Assembly (NCBI GenBank): GCA_022710245.1
Contig: JAKLHH010000013.1
Coordinates: forward strand, 1-22,016
Source: Myxococcota bacterium
GTDB lineage: Bacteria > Myxococcota > Polyangia > GCA-2747355 > JAKLHH01
Length of the DNA stretch: 22,016 nucleotides
Direction of reading: 5' to 3'
The notes beneath the pieces were generated by a model. It worked only from the letters and a program-made list of their open reading frames with translations. It did no database searches and had not been told where the DNA came from. Below, piece by piece: positions 7,512 through 15,588 of this stretch. The position numbers were made by a program, and so were the translations under genes. Position 1 is the first letter of the stretch; each line of letters begins with the position of its first letter.

Positions 7512-7852
7512 AGGCCCTCCGCGTGCAGGGTGGCCCGCAACCGCGCCAGCGCGCCCGCCATCAGCGCGATCTCGGCTGGACCGACGGGATTGTGCTCCAT
7601 CTGCTGCGCCAGCTGCTGCAGCGCCACCGCACCGACGTTGCCCGAGGCCCCCTTGATCGTATGCGCCCGCCGGCGCACTGCGGTGAGCTCCTGTGCGGCG
7701 ACGTCGCTCCGGAGCAGCTCCAGGTGCTGGTCCATCTCGGTCAGGAACTCACCCAGGATCTCTCGCACCAGCTCCTCGTCGCCGAACAGGCGTGCGCGCA
7801 GGCTGGACGCGTCGAAGCACCGCGCGGGTTCCTCGTGCGCGGGGGGGGGCAA
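7499..7852 (-). CDS. HPt domain, C-terminal part of the hybrid kinase in a shifted frame
   Basis: This frame encodes a complete histidine phosphotransfer domain of about 110 residues: [20 protein letters not shown], then [19 protein letters not shown] with the phospho-acceptor His (codon 7663-7661), and a final helix [17 protein letters not shown]. It has no proper start of its own; the first possible codon is TTG 7852, immediately before the nine-C run. Upstream sequence in the kinase frame is a Pro/Ser/Ala linker of the type that joins REC2 to HPt in BarA/ArcB-like kinases. Skipping one base in the C-run makes one continuous protein of 976 residues (His at about 923). The stop TGA overlaps the response-regulator start. 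It is either part of a frameshifted kinase gene or reached by +1 slippage. Confidence 0.75.
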   Translation of the reverse strand: MPPPAHEEPARCFDASSLRARLFGDEELVREILGEFLTEMDQHLELLRSDVAAQELTAVRRRAHTIKGASGNVGAVALQQLAQQMEHNPVGPAEIALMAGALARLRATLHAEGLCAS

Positions 7853-10430
7853 GCGGCTGCGCCCCCTCCACCTCGGCGCTCGAGGGCGGAGGCGTCGCGT
7901 GGTCCGGGGCGGAGGGTCCGGTCGGGGGCACGACCCCCTCCTGGGTGGAGGCGAGCGGCGTGGAGACGGGCTGTCTGGCCGGCGGCTGCGTGGCGACAGA
8001 CGCGGCAGGCCGCGTGGCGTGGCTCCCCAGCCAGCGCTCGAGCACGGCGCTCAGCTCCCGAGGATCGATCGGCTTCGCGACGTAGTCGGACATGCCAGCC
8101 GCGAGGCAGCGCTCGCGGTACCCCTTCACGGCGTTGGCGGTCAGGGCGACGATCGGGAGCTCGTGGTTCAGCACGTGCGATGCAGGGTCGCGAATGACGT
8201 GAGAGGCCTCGAAGCCGTCCATCTCCGGCATCTGGCAGTCCATCAGGACCAGGTCGTAGGGGATGGTCTCGAGCGCGCGGAGCGCCTCGACGCCGTTCGC
8301 CACCGGGTCGGCGCGCATCCCGAGCTTCTCCAGCATCCGCAGCGCGACCTTCTGGTTCGTCACGTTGTCCTCGGCGAGGAGGATCCGTGCCCGACGGCAG
8401 TCCGCCAGGCTGTGGCGAGTGATGATCGGCCGCGGCACCCGTGTCGTCCGCCGTCCCAGCACCGTCGCCAGGCAGTCGTGGAGCTGACTGCACTTGAGCG
8501 GCTTGGTCAGGTAGCCGACGAAACCCAGTCGCTCGAAGCGGGCTGCGTCTCCCCGACGCCCGAGGGAGGTCAGCATCACCAGCAGCGTATCGCGCAACGT
8601 GGGGTCGTCGTGGATGGCGGCGCCCAGGGTCTCGCCGTCCATCTCCGGCATCTGCATGTCGACCAGCGCTACCTCGAACGGCGCGCCGCGCGTGGCCGCC
8701 CTCCGCAGCAGCGTCAGCGCCGTGGGGCCGTCAGCTGCCAGCTCGTGCGGGCAGCCCCAGCGCTCCAGCAAGATCTCCAGCAGCCGCCGGTTCGTCTCGT
8801 TGTCGTCGACGACCAGCACCCGGCGCCCACGAACCTCGCCAGCCTCCGGCCTCGTCGTCGCTGCCGGCAGCCCGAACGGGACGACGAGCCAGAACGTCGA
8901 GCCCTGGCCCGGCACGCTGTGCACCCCGATCTCCCCACCCATCATCTCCACCAGTCGCTTGGAGATCGTCAGCCCCAGGCCAGTCCCGCCGAAGCGCCGC
9001 GTGGTCGAGGCGTCCGCCTGGGAGAAGGCCTGGAAGAGCCGCGCCTGCACGTCCTCCGGGATCCCGATCCCGGTATCCGAGATCTCGAAGCGCAGCCGTG
9101 CCTGCGTCGTGGCACCATCGACCAGCATCACCCGCACGGCGACCTCCCCCCTCTGGGTGAACTTGATCGCGTTGCCGACGAGGTTGAGCAGCACCTGGCG
9201 CAGACGTCCGGGGTCGCCGCGCAGCCAGTCCGGGACCTCGGGCTCGACCAGGCTGATGAACTCGAGGCCGTTCTGGTGTGCCCGCAGGCCGACCAGGTCG
9301 ATCACCTCCTCCAGCGTGCCGTGCAGGTTGAAGTCGAGGGTCTCCAGATCGAGCTTGCCGGCCTCGATCTTCGAGAAGTCGAGGATGTCGTTGATGATCG
9401 TCAGCAGCGCCTCGGCGCTGCTCTGGACCGTCTCCGCGAACTCCCGCTGCTCCGAGGTCAGCTCCGTGTCGAGCAGCAGCCCTGTCATCCCGATCACGCC
9501 GTTCATCGGGGTCCGGATCTCGTGACTCATGTTGGCCAGGAACTCGCTCTTCGCCCGGTTGGCGAGCTCCGCGTGGAGGGCCACCTCGTTCGCCCGCGCC
9601 ACGGCCTCCTCCAGCGCGACCTTGGCCCGCGTCTCTTCCAGCAGCACGACGACCCGCTCGGCCATGTGGTTGAACCGTTCGCCGAGGAGGCCGATCTCGT
9701 CGTTGCCCGTGAGCTCGACGCGCGCCTCGAGGTCGCCCGCGGCCATGCGCTCCGCCTGCAGCGCGAGGGCCCGGATCGGTCGCGTCAGCCGGAGTCCCTG
9801 GAACAGGGTCAGCACGAAGCCGAGGGCCAGTCCAAGGCCCCCGATGATCAGCGTGGTCCGCAGGCTGTCCCGGTCGGTCGCCGCCTTCAGCGCCTCGTTG
9901 CGCGCCAGCGCCTCCTCGGTGGGGGCCAGGCTGTAGGCGAGGAAGGTGGTGCCCAGGCGGTGACCATCGACGATGACGGGGGCGGCGAAGGCCATCACCC
10001 GCTCGCCGCCCAGGCTCGCCCTCGAGCGCATCGTCGGTCGGGTCACCGTCAGGCTCTCGCGCAGCAGGCCGGTTACCGGCTGGCCCCGCTGGCGCGGATC
10101 GCTGTGCGCGAGCGCCGTCCCCTGCGGAGAGATGACCGCGACGGCGACGGCGCTGTCATGAAAGCTGCCCATCCGGTGGACGATGGTCTGCAGCGAGTTG
10201 TAGTCGCTCTGTACGAGCACGACGGAGCTCGCCTCGCCGAGGAGGGCCAGCTCGACCCTGCCGGCGTTCTCCAGCCGCTGCATGATCTCGTGCTCCAGGC
10301 GCGCCGAGGCGCTGTCGATCACCCGCCGGGAGTGAACCCGGCTGGCGACGCCGAAGACCGAGATGACCGCGACCAGCAGCAGCGTGCTGGCCAGGATGAG
10401 CTTGGTCCGGATGCTGATGCCGCGCTTCAT
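7749..10430 (-). CDS. Membrane hybrid sensor histidine kinase (HAMP-HisKA-HATPase-REC-REC)
   Basis: An 893-residue frame for an inner-membrane kinase. Order: TM1 (10-31), a periplasmic Cache-like sensor of about 160 residues, TM2 (192-211), HAMP (213-262), HisKA with His303 in [10 protein letters not shown], HATPase with the N-box Asn420, DTGIGIP from 452 and GGTGLGL 481-487, REC1 with Asp591 in [14 protein letters not shown]2 with Asp731 in [11 protein letters not shown], then a Pro/Ser-rich linker. In this frame the last 30 or so residues after the C-run at 7841-7849 are Arg-rich nonsense ending at 7749, while the true HPt continues in another frame (to 7499). The start is ATG 10430 ([15 protein letters not shown]) with AGGA upstream; a GTG 57 bases earlier adds an unlikely 19 residues. 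Phosphorelay to the overlapping response regulator is expected. Confidence 0.92.
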   Translation of the reverse strand: MKRGISIRTKLILASTLLLVAVISVFGVASRVHSRRVIDSASARLEHEIMQRLENAGRVELALLGEASSVVLVQSDYNSLQTIVHRMGSFHDSAVAVAVISPQGTALAHSDPRQRGQPVTGLLRESLTVTRPTMRSRASLGGERVMAFAAPVIVDGHRLGTTFLAYSLAPTEEALARNEALKAATDRDSLRTTLIIGGLGLALGFVLTLFQGLRLTRPIRALALQAERMAAGDLEARVELTGNDEIGLLGERFNHMAERVVVLLEETRAKVALEEAVARANEVALHAELANRAKSEFLANMSHEIRTPMNGVIGMTGLLLDTELTSEQREFAETVQSSAEALLTIINDILDFSKIEAGKLDLETLDFNLHGTLEEVIDLVGLRAHQNGLEFISLVEPEVPDWLRGDPGRLRQVLLNLVGNAIKFTQRGEVAVRVMLVDGATTQARLRFEISDTGIGIPEDVQARLFQAFSQADASTTRRFGGTGLGLTISKRLVEMMGGEIGVHSVPGQGSTFWLVVPFGLPAATTRPEAGEVRGRRVLVVDDNETNRRLLEILLERWGCPHELAADGPTALTLLRRAATRGAPFEVALVDMQMPEMDGETLGAAIHDDPTLRDTLLVMLTSLGRRGDAARFERLGFVGYLTKPLKCSQLHDCLATVLGRRTTRVPRPIITRHSLADCRRARILLAEDNVTNQKVALRMLEKLGMRADPVANGVEALRALETIPYDLVLMDCQMPEMDGFEASHVIRDPASHVLNHELPIVALTANAVKGYRERCLAAGMSDYVAKPIDPRELSAVLERWLGSHATRPAASVATQPPARQPVSTPLASTQEGVVPPTGPSAPDHATPPPSSAEVEGAQPLAPPRARGTRAVLRRVQPARTPVRRRGAGARDPG
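7841..7849 (-). other. Nine-base C-run at the kinase/HPt frame break
   Basis: On the coding (minus) strand the kinase frame reads GCC CCC CCC CGC; the HPt frame resumes at GCG CAC one base later. Eight or eleven C's would give one open frame. Such a run is compatible with replication slippage (phase variation), +1 ribosomal or transcriptional slippage, or a base-calling error in the assembly. Confidence 0.7.
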
Positions 10431-10776
10431 CACGGTTCCTCGCCGGCTCTCGGTCACCGTGCCGCACGGCGCCTCGCACCAAGCCACACCAGGTGATATC
10501 GGCAGCTTTCCTGCGCTGCTTGAGCCCGCGCGTTCACGTCCTCGACTTCAACGAGACCGGGGACGGCCTCCCGTACCCGTCGTGGATGACGACTAGGAAG
10601 CGGTGGGGCGGCTCGAAGCTGCTTGGCAACGGTGTAGAAGCGGCGCGATCCCACTCGGCCACCACCATGAACACCAAGGGCTCGGGGCAAGGCGCCGCGG
10701 TTCGCCGGCAGCCAGCGGTGGACGATCGGCTGCCGCAACCCCATACTTCACCTCTGTCGGGGAGGAGGCTGGAGTG
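10431..10776. other. Divergent intergenic region, no confident gene
   Basis: 346 bp between the kinase start (-) and the PRC-barrel start (+), so it should hold both promoters. Both strands have G/C-rich third positions. A plus frame from GTG 10493 ends in TGA overlapping the PRC-barrel ATG (TGATG). A minus frame opens at 10744 and loses its codon bias after about 20 codons, where a different frame takes over (see findings). Neither product is recognisable, so neither is called. Confidence 0.35.
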
Positions 10777-11079
10777 ATGCGGCTATCAGACGAGACCCTT
10801 CGTGGTCGGACGGTGATCGCCTCGGACGGGCTGGCGATCGGGACGGTCACCCTGCTGTTCATCGACAGCGACGGCTGGCGCGTGGAGTCGCTCCAGATCA
10901 AGCTGCACCGGGACATCGCCGATCGGATCGGCGCCGGCCGCAGCTGGTTGCACGCGGGAGCCGTCGAGATCCCGGTCCGGATGGTGCAGTCGGTCGGCGA
11001 CGCCGTGGTGCTCACGGTCGGCGTCGATGAGCTGCGGGAGGTGTTGCCCGGCCCCTCCGAGTCCCCGCCTGCCCGTTGA
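10777..11079 (+). CDS. PRC-barrel domain protein
   Basis: A 100-residue protein beginning MRLSDETLRGRTVIASDGLAIGTV, the classic start of the PRC-barrel fold also seen in photosynthetic reaction-centre H subunits and RimM. The following strands (LLFIDSDGWRVESLQIKL) and IPVRMVQSVGDAVVL complete the small beta-barrel. There is no second domain. Stand-alone PRC-barrels are thought to bind proteins or RNA; no catalytic residues are known. ATG 10777 is well supported by GGAGGAGG (10761-10768) and GGAG (10771-10774) just upstream. No functional partner is evident among its neighbours. Confidence 0.85.
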   Translation: MRLSDETLRGRTVIASDGLAIGTVTLLFIDSDGWRVESLQIKLHRDIADRIGAGRSWLHAGAVEIPVRMVQSVGDAVVLTVGVDELREVLPGPSESPPAR

Positions 11080-11081
11080 TC

Positions 11082-11095
11082 CTGACGCGGGTCAG
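11082..11095. terminator. Perfect hairpin after the PRC-barrel gene
   Basis: CTGAC (11082-11086), loop GCGG, GTCAG (11091-11095), starting 2 bases after the PRC-barrel stop and facing the convergent sirtuin gene. There is no T-run. A role in ending either transcript is inferred from position only. Confidence 0.3.
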
Positions 11096-11190
11096 TGGCA
11101 CTGCGGCAGCGCGGCGAGCTCCGGCGAGCCCCAGGTGTCCTCGCGCAGGGTGCGCGCCTCCGCCTCGTCGCGCGGCCTCCCCGGAGACAC
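11092..11190 (-). CDS. Possible small ORF or gene remnant downstream of the sirtuin
   Basis: After the sirtuin stop (TGA 11208-11206) the same frame stays open for 37 codons to TGA 11094-11092. From GTG 11190 it would give 32 residues, starting MSPGRPRDEAEART and ending ELAALPQCH. All but one of about 34 codons have G or C in the third position, stronger than random for this DNA, which suggests real or recently real coding sequence. I recognise no family. It could be a tiny gene, the tail of a lost gene, or a C-terminal extension reached by stop-codon readthrough. Confidence 0.25.
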   Translation of the reverse strand: MSPGRPRDEAEARTLREDTWGSPELAALPQCH

Positions 11191-11205
11191 GCAGCCGCGG
11201 AGCCG

Positions 11206-12030
11206 TCAGCTGGCGGTGAGCGCCTCCTCGATGGCGCCCAGCGCCTCCAGCGAGGCGAGCGGGAGCGAGATGGCGCCTGCTGGCGCCTCGGCCTCGCGCG
11301 GGTTGATGCGGATCAGCGTGCCGCCGCGGGCTCGCGCGAGCTCCTCGCAGCGGAGCCGGATGGTGGGGATCGCCGTGCCGGCGCCGCACTCGATGACCAC
11401 CAGGCGTCGCCCCTCGCTGGCGGCGAGCCAGCGACGGTATCGCTCGGCCTGCGCCTCGGCCCTCGTGGTGACGAAGCGGGCGTCCCCGAACATCAGCACG
11501 TTCGGCCGCGCCGGGCGGCCGCAGTCGGGGCAGCAGGGGAGCGGCGGGCGAGCGCGCCCGTGCTCGTCGAGGGAGAGGTCGTCGCCGGCAGGCCAGACGC
11601 GCTGGCTGCAAGGCGTCACGCACTGCAGGTGGTGGAGCGAGCCGTGCCCCTCGAAGATCGCGCTCTCGTCGAAGCCGGCGCGCTGGAAGAGACCGTCGAC
11701 GTTCGAGCTCAGCACGAAGGCACCGGCGCGCAGCGCGTCCCCCCAGCGCCGGAGCAGCGTGTAGCCCTGGTGCGGCTCCGTGCGCCGGAACTGGGCGAGC
11801 GCGGCGCCCGCGATGCCCCAGGCGTGCGCGGGGTCGAGGCGGAAGAGGGCGGGCTTGAGCGCCGGCAGGGTCTTGCTGCCCTGCGCCGCGGGCTCCTCGG
11901 GCTCGGGGTTCAGGCGATAGGCGGGGATCCCCGAGTCGACGCTCATCCCGGCGCCGGCGCCGACGAGGAGCGCCTCGGCCTCGTGGAGCGCCTGCGCGGC
12001 TCGCTGGATCGATCCCCGCTCGCTGCTCAC
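11206..12030 (-). CDS. Atypical Sir2-family NAD-dependent protein deacylase
   Basis: About 274 residues with the Sir2 order: GAGAGMSVDSGIPAYR (from 24; NAD-binding GAG-x-S-x-x-SGIP), SSNVDGLFQRAGF (108-120; replaces the usual TQNID-x-LH), catalytic His129 in EGHGS, Cys pairs C137/C141 and C166-C167/C170 for zinc, then RPNVLMFGDARF and ECGAGTAIPTIR in place of the classical GTSL-x-V-x-P segment. It therefore belongs to a divergent bacterial branch whose substrate is unknown; acetyl- or acyl-lysine removal is expected. The start is uncertain: GTG 12030 gives a normal N-terminus, GTG 12042 is too close to the GGAG at 12046-12043. It follows the exporter operon on the same strand after about 190 bp. 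Confidence 0.85.
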   Translation of the reverse strand: MSSERGSIQRAAQALHEAEALLVGAGAGMSVDSGIPAYRLNPEPEEPAAQGSKTLPALKPALFRLDPAHAWGIAGAALAQFRRTEPHQGYTLLRRWGDALRAGAFVLSSNVDGLFQRAGFDESAIFEGHGSLHHLQCVTPCSQRVWPAGDDLSLDEHGRARPPLPCCPDCGRPARPNVLMFGDARFVTTRAEAQAERYRRWLAASEGRRLVVIECGAGTAIPTIRLRCEELARARGGTLIRINPREAEAPAGAISLPLASLEALGAIEEALTAS

Positions 12031-12191
12031 GTGGAACGCCACGCTCCATCTTAGCCCGCGCTCGCGAAGGCCATCAACCGCGCTACTTGGTGGAGCCCTC
12101 GCCGTCGAGATCGAGCAGGTCGACGCCGGCGCCGCGGTGATCCACAAGGTGCTGTGCAGCCGGTCGATCCGCTACTGAAGAGCGGGCGCCA

Positions 12192-12212
12192 CCTGCCCCA
12201 GTCGGGGACAGG
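12192..12212 (-). terminator. Hairpin after the exporter operon
   Basis: On the minus strand CCTG-T-CCCC, loop GACT, GGGG-CAGG: 8 paired bases with one bulged T, beginning 8 bases after the last exporter gene's stop. There is no following T-run. It is a plausible end or attenuation point between the exporter genes and the sirtuin. Confidence 0.4.
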
Positions 12213-12220
12213 GCGGGCGA

Positions 12221-13324
12221 TCAGCGAGGCGAGACGAAGGCGATGACGCGCTGGCCGACCACGAGAGGGGCCCCGGCCTCCACCGCGAGCAGCACCTCGA
12301 GCACCTTCACGTCGCTGCGCTCGGAGAGGTCACCCGTGGCGATCTGCTTTCGACCCATGCGCCTGCCGAGCTCCACCACGGTGACGCCGAAGCGGCGGGC
12401 AGGGTAGGCAGGAGCCTCGAGGTACCCCTTGGCTCCGAGGACGAGACGCCCCAGGTCCCTCTCGTCCACCTCCATCCTCACCCTGAGCCTGCGGGTGTCC
12501 CCTAGCTCCAGGATGGGCTGGCCCTCCCCGGGGGTGTAGTGCTCGCCCTCGCGGTAGCTCACCCTGAGCACTTCGCCATCCCTCGGCGCCACCACCCGCC
12601 GCTGGGCGACGAGCACGCGCGCCCGCTCCAGGCGAGCGCGCGCCGCGGCCACGCGAGCCTCCGCGGCCCTTCGCTCCTCGGCCCTCGCCCCGCCCAGCAC
12701 GCGATCTCGCTCGGCCTCGGCCTGGCGATGGGCCTGCTCGTCGGCTTCTGCCGCTCGCCGGGCTCGCTCGAGCTGGTCCAGCGAGACCGTGGCGGTGCCG
12801 TGGAGCCGCCGCGTTCGCTCGAAGATCCCCCGCGAGAGAGCGGCCTGGGAGGCGGCGCGCTGCGCGGCGGCGCGGGCCGCGCGCCGCTCCTCCTCGCGGC
12901 TCCCCAGCCGTACGCGATCGGCCTCGGCCCGGGACAGGCTCAGCTCGGCCTCGGCCGCCGTGAGGTCGGCTCGCTCGGCGGCGTCCTCGAGCTGGGCCAT
13001 GAGCTGGCCCGCTGACACGCGATCTCCGGCGCGAACCGGGAGCCGCAGGAGCCGACCCGGTGCGGCGCCGGCCACCCGCACCACCTCCCCCTCCGGCTCC
13101 ACCACGCCGTTGCCGGAGACCATGCGTCCGGCCGGAGGCTGCGGGCCGCGCAGGTCCTCGCCGCTTCGCGGCGCGACCGACCGCCTGGCGTGCGCGACGT
13201 CGGCGGCCCGCGCGAGCGCTGGCGAGGGAGAGCGCACCGTGCGGACGATGCTCACCAGGAAGAGGAGCAGCACGGCGCCGAGCAGGAGCCACCACCAGCG
13301 TCCACTACGTCTCGCGGTGCGCAT
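12221..13324 (-). CDS. Periplasmic adaptor (HlyD/DevB-like membrane fusion protein)
   Basis: A 367-residue adaptor. A basic start and one membrane anchor (about residues 9-30) are followed by half of a lipoyl-like domain (VRVAGAAPGRLLRLPVRAGD, 82-101), a long Ala/Arg/Glu helical hairpin (about 114-237) and the second lipoyl half (RVVAPRDGEVLRVSYREGE, 243-261), then beta-barrel and membrane-proximal parts (DTRRLRVRMEVDERDLGRLV). This is the DevB/MacA arrangement that links an inner-membrane ABC exporter to an outer-membrane channel; no TolC-like gene is in the window. ATG 13324 is chosen over GTG 13348 and ATG 13342 because GGAGG at 13336-13332 fits it. The start lies inside the ATPase gene (20-base overlap), so translation is coupled. 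The substrate is unknown. Confidence 0.88.
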   Translation of the reverse strand: MRTARRSGRWWWLLLGAVLLLFLVSIVRTVRSPSPALARAADVAHARRSVAPRSGEDLRGPQPPAGRMVSGNGVVEPEGEVVRVAGAAPGRLLRLPVRAGDRVSAGQLMAQLEDAAERADLTAAEAELSLSRAEADRVRLGSREEERRAARAAAQRAASQAALSRGIFERTRRLHGTATVSLDQLERARRAAEADEQAHRQAEAERDRVLGGARAEERRAAEARVAAARARLERARVLVAQRRVVAPRDGEVLRVSYREGEHYTPGEGQPILELGDTRRLRVRMEVDERDLGRLVLGAKGYLEAPAYPARRFGVTVVELGRRMGRKQIATGDLSERSDVKVLEVLLAVEAGAPLVVGQRVIAFVSPR

Positions 13325-14096
13325 GAGCTTGCCCTCCGTCATCCACACGGCCGGGCGGCTGCGCGCTGCCGTGGTCAGGGGTGGTCTCTCGGGTCTCTCT
13401 GGTCTGTCGCCTGTCCTCGACGATCTGTCCGTCCTCGATGCGCACGACGCGGTCGGCGAGGTGGAAGATCCGCGGATCGTGGGTGACGATCAGCACCGTG
13501 GCGCTCTGCTCCCGGCTGAGCTCCCGGAGGAGCGCGGTCACGGCCAGCCCGCTCTCCGCGTCGAGGGCGGCGGTGGGCTCGTCGGCGAGGATCACCGGCG
13601 GCGCTCCCGCGACGGCGCGCGCGACCGCCACGCGCGCTCGCTGGCCCCCGGAGAGCTGCGAGGGGAGGCGCGAGAGCTTGTCACCCAGGCCGACCCGCTC
13701 GAGGACCGCGCGGGCCCGCTCCGTCGCGCGGGCTCTGGACCAGCCCTGCATGCAGAGCGGCATGGTGACGTTCTCGAGAGCGGTGAGGGCGCGGAGCAGG
13801 TTCTGCTCCTGGAAGATGAACCCGATCTGCTCGCGCCGCAGCACCGCCAGCTCGCTGGCCCCGAGCCCCGTCAGCTCGCGACCGAGGACCCGCACGCTGC
13901 CCGCGCTGGGGGCGAGCACGGCTCCGATCGCCGAGAGGAGCGTGGTCTTGCCGCTCCCCGACGGGCCCACCAGCATGACCAGCTCGCCACGCCGGACCTG
14001 CAGGTCCACGCCGCGCAGCGCGTGGTAGGCGAGCTCTCCTTCGCCGAAGGTCTTCTCCAGCGCCCTCACCTCGATCGCGGTAGGGGGAGCGATCAT
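13305..14096 (-). CDS. ABC exporter ATP-binding protein (DevA/MacB/LolD type)
   Basis: A 263-residue cytoplasmic ATPase. Motifs: Walker A GPSGSGKT (44-51), Q-loop Gln96 in FIFQEQNLL, signature LSGGQ (148-152), Walker B VILADEP (168-174) and H-loop His206. The sequence RALTALENVTMPL is characteristic of the MacB/LolD/DevA group that powers mechanotransmission-type permeases. The C-terminal 33 residues (QTRETRETTPDHG...) are a polar extension created where the gene overlaps the start of the adaptor. ATG 14096 overlaps the permease stop as ATGA. The gene order permease-ATPase-adaptor differs from the devBCA order of cyanobacteria. Confidence 0.95.
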   Translation of the reverse strand: MIAPPTAIEVRALEKTFGEGELAYHALRGVDLQVRRGELVMLVGPSGSGKTTLLSAIGAVLAPSAGSVRVLGRELTGLGASELAVLRREQIGFIFQEQNLLRALTALENVTMPLCMQGWSRARATERARAVLERVGLGDKLSRLPSQLSGGQRARVAVARAVAGAPPVILADEPTAALDAESGLAVTALLRELSREQSATVLIVTHDPRIFHLADRVVRIEDGQIVEDRRQTRETRETTPDHGSAQPPGRVDDGGQAHAHRET

Positions 14097-15403
14097 CTGA
14101 ACACCTGTCCTGGATCGAGGCGCCGCACCCTCCGCAGCGCGAGGGTGGAGGCGAGCGCGCAGACCACGACCATCACCAGCGGGACGAGGGCGATGAGCTG
14201 GCCGGGGATGATCACGGCCAGCTCGGGGGTACGGATCCGTTCGGCGAGGAAGGTGACCAGGCCGAGGCCGGCCAGCGAGCCCACCGCAGCGTAGACCACC
14301 GACTGCACCAGCAGCATGCCCGAGAGGTCCCGGCTCCGCCAGCCGATGGCCTTGAGGGTGCCGAGCTCACGCTGGTTGTCGATCACGGTGGAGAACATCG
14401 AGAGCGCGACGATCACGAAGCCGATCAGCAGGCCGAAGGAGGTGGAGGTGCCGAAGCTGATGCCGAGCTGCTCTCCGAGCAGCGTGCGCTGGATCGAGGC
14501 CCGGTACTCCTCGCGCGTGAGCACCGTGGCCCCGGGCAGCTCCGCGCGGAGCGCCGCCGCCACCTCTCGCGCGCCCGCGGGGTCGGCCACCTGCACCAGG
14601 ATGAAGCTCATCCGGTCCTCGGGGACCCGGGTCAGCGCGCGCGCCAGATCGAGCTCCGCGAAGGCGTACGCGGGCCCGAAGGGCTGCAGCCCCCAGGTGA
14701 AGCCCCCCACCCGCACGCGACGCCCGCTCACCTCGCGCTCGCTGGTGAGGTTCATGCCGCCGTACTTCTCGCGCATCGAGTCCTCGAAGACCATCGTGTC
14801 CGGTGCGCGCAGGGCCTCGGCGCTGCCGGCGACCAGGTTCCAGGGGCCTCCGAGGAGGGCCGGCAGCCGCGTGCCCACGATGGTGATCGGCTCGGCGCCT
14901 CCTCCTGGCTTCCTCAGGTCGCCGCCGCCGAGGACGAGCGGCTCGGCGCGAGCCACGCCCCGGGTGCCTCGCGCGAGCTGCAGCATCGACTCGGGGAGCG
15001 TCTGCCCGGCCTGGAAGAGCCGGGTGCCAGGGGGCGCTATCCAGATGTCGGCGCCTGCGTTCTCGACGAACATGGTGTTCTTCGAGAGCAGGCCGAAGAG
15101 CACGCCGAGCTGCTGCACGGAGAGCAGCACGGCGAAGAGGACGCCGCTCACCGTGCCCAGGAACTTCAGCTTGTCATGGAGCATCATCGCGAGGGCGGTG
15201 CGGGCGACCGCCGAGCAGCGAGAGAGCGAAGCCCGCAGCGAGGCGCCGCGGGTGCGCCTGTCGGCTTCGACGCGTGCCGCCTCGCTCGCGGCCACGCACC
15301 GGTTTCGTCCCTGACACCGCTCGCAGGGCCCCGGCACGCCGAGGCAAGCCGCCTCCAGAGCGTCTCCCGGAAGGCCTACCGTGAGCTGGTTCCTCGCTGC
15401 CAT
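14093..15403 (-). CDS. FtsX-like ABC exporter permease (DevC-like) with N-terminal Cys cluster
   Basis: A 436-residue four-helix permease. TM1 is at about 82-104 (LKFLGTVSGVLFAVLLSVQQ), followed by a periplasmic domain of about 210 residues with GADIWIAPPGTRLFQAG, typical of DevC-like proteins. TM2 (about 318-340) runs into IDNQRELGTLKAIGW, the coupling-helix signature of FtsX/MacB permeases; TM3 (362-385) and TM4 (398-421) follow. Unusually, about 80 residues precede TM1, with Cys at 20, 27, 30 and 36 (GVPGPCERCQGRNRC), a spacing that could bind a metal or cluster on the cytoplasmic side. ATG 15403 lacks a good ribosome site; TTG 15409 is also in frame. If a later start were used the Cys cluster would be lost, but I find no better one. 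First gene of the operon. Confidence 0.88.
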   Translation of the reverse strand: MAARNQLTVGLPGDALEAACLGVPGPCERCQGRNRCVAASEAARVEADRRTRGASLRASLSRCSAVARTALAMMLHDKLKFLGTVSGVLFAVLLSVQQLGVLFGLLSKNTMFVENAGADIWIAPPGTRLFQAGQTLPESMLQLARGTRGVARAEPLVLGGGDLRKPGGGAEPITIVGTRLPALLGGPWNLVAGSAEALRAPDTMVFEDSMREKYGGMNLTSEREVSGRRVRVGGFTWGLQPFGPAYAFAELDLARALTRVPEDRMSFILVQVADPAGAREVAAALRAELPGATVLTREEYRASIQRTLLGEQLGISFGTSTSFGLLIGFVIVALSMFSTVIDNQRELGTLKAIGWRSRDLSGMLLVQSVVYAAVGSLAGLGLVTFLAERIRTPELAVIIPGQLIALVPLVMVVVCALASTLALRRVRRLDPGQVFR

Positions 15404-15436
15404 GAGCAAGGTTGGTCGTTAAGGACGGTTCGCGCA

Positions 15437-15442
15437 AGTATA
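15437..15442 (-). promoter_or_regulatory. Candidate -10 element for the exporter operon
   Basis: TATACT on the minus strand in an A/T-rich island (15437-15451) that stands out from the G/C-rich surroundings, about 34 bases before the permease ATG. No convincing -35 is seen at 17 bp. The promoter call rests on composition and position only. Confidence 0.3.
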
Positions 15443-15588
15443 AACATCCAAATCGGCCACCCGTGGGGACGGCGAGGCGTACGTCGGCGTCAGGGCCGCG
15501 AGCGCCTCGACCATCACGATGCGGCGGCAGGGCGCGAGGGAGCCATCCCGGAACCGAGCCGATGACCGGGTCGTGCTGAGCTCCGACG

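Noticed and set aside
6795..10496. 1233-codon open frame on the plus strand opposite the hybrid kinase
   Set aside because: It is an Arg/His/Asp/Leu-rich shadow created by G/C-rich third positions of the kinase; no domains, and the minus strand carries unmistakable kinase motifs.
11206..11208. Selenocysteine at the sirtuin TGA
   Set aside because: The sirtuin is complete without it, no redox-type motif surrounds the codon and I see no convincing SECIS hairpin.
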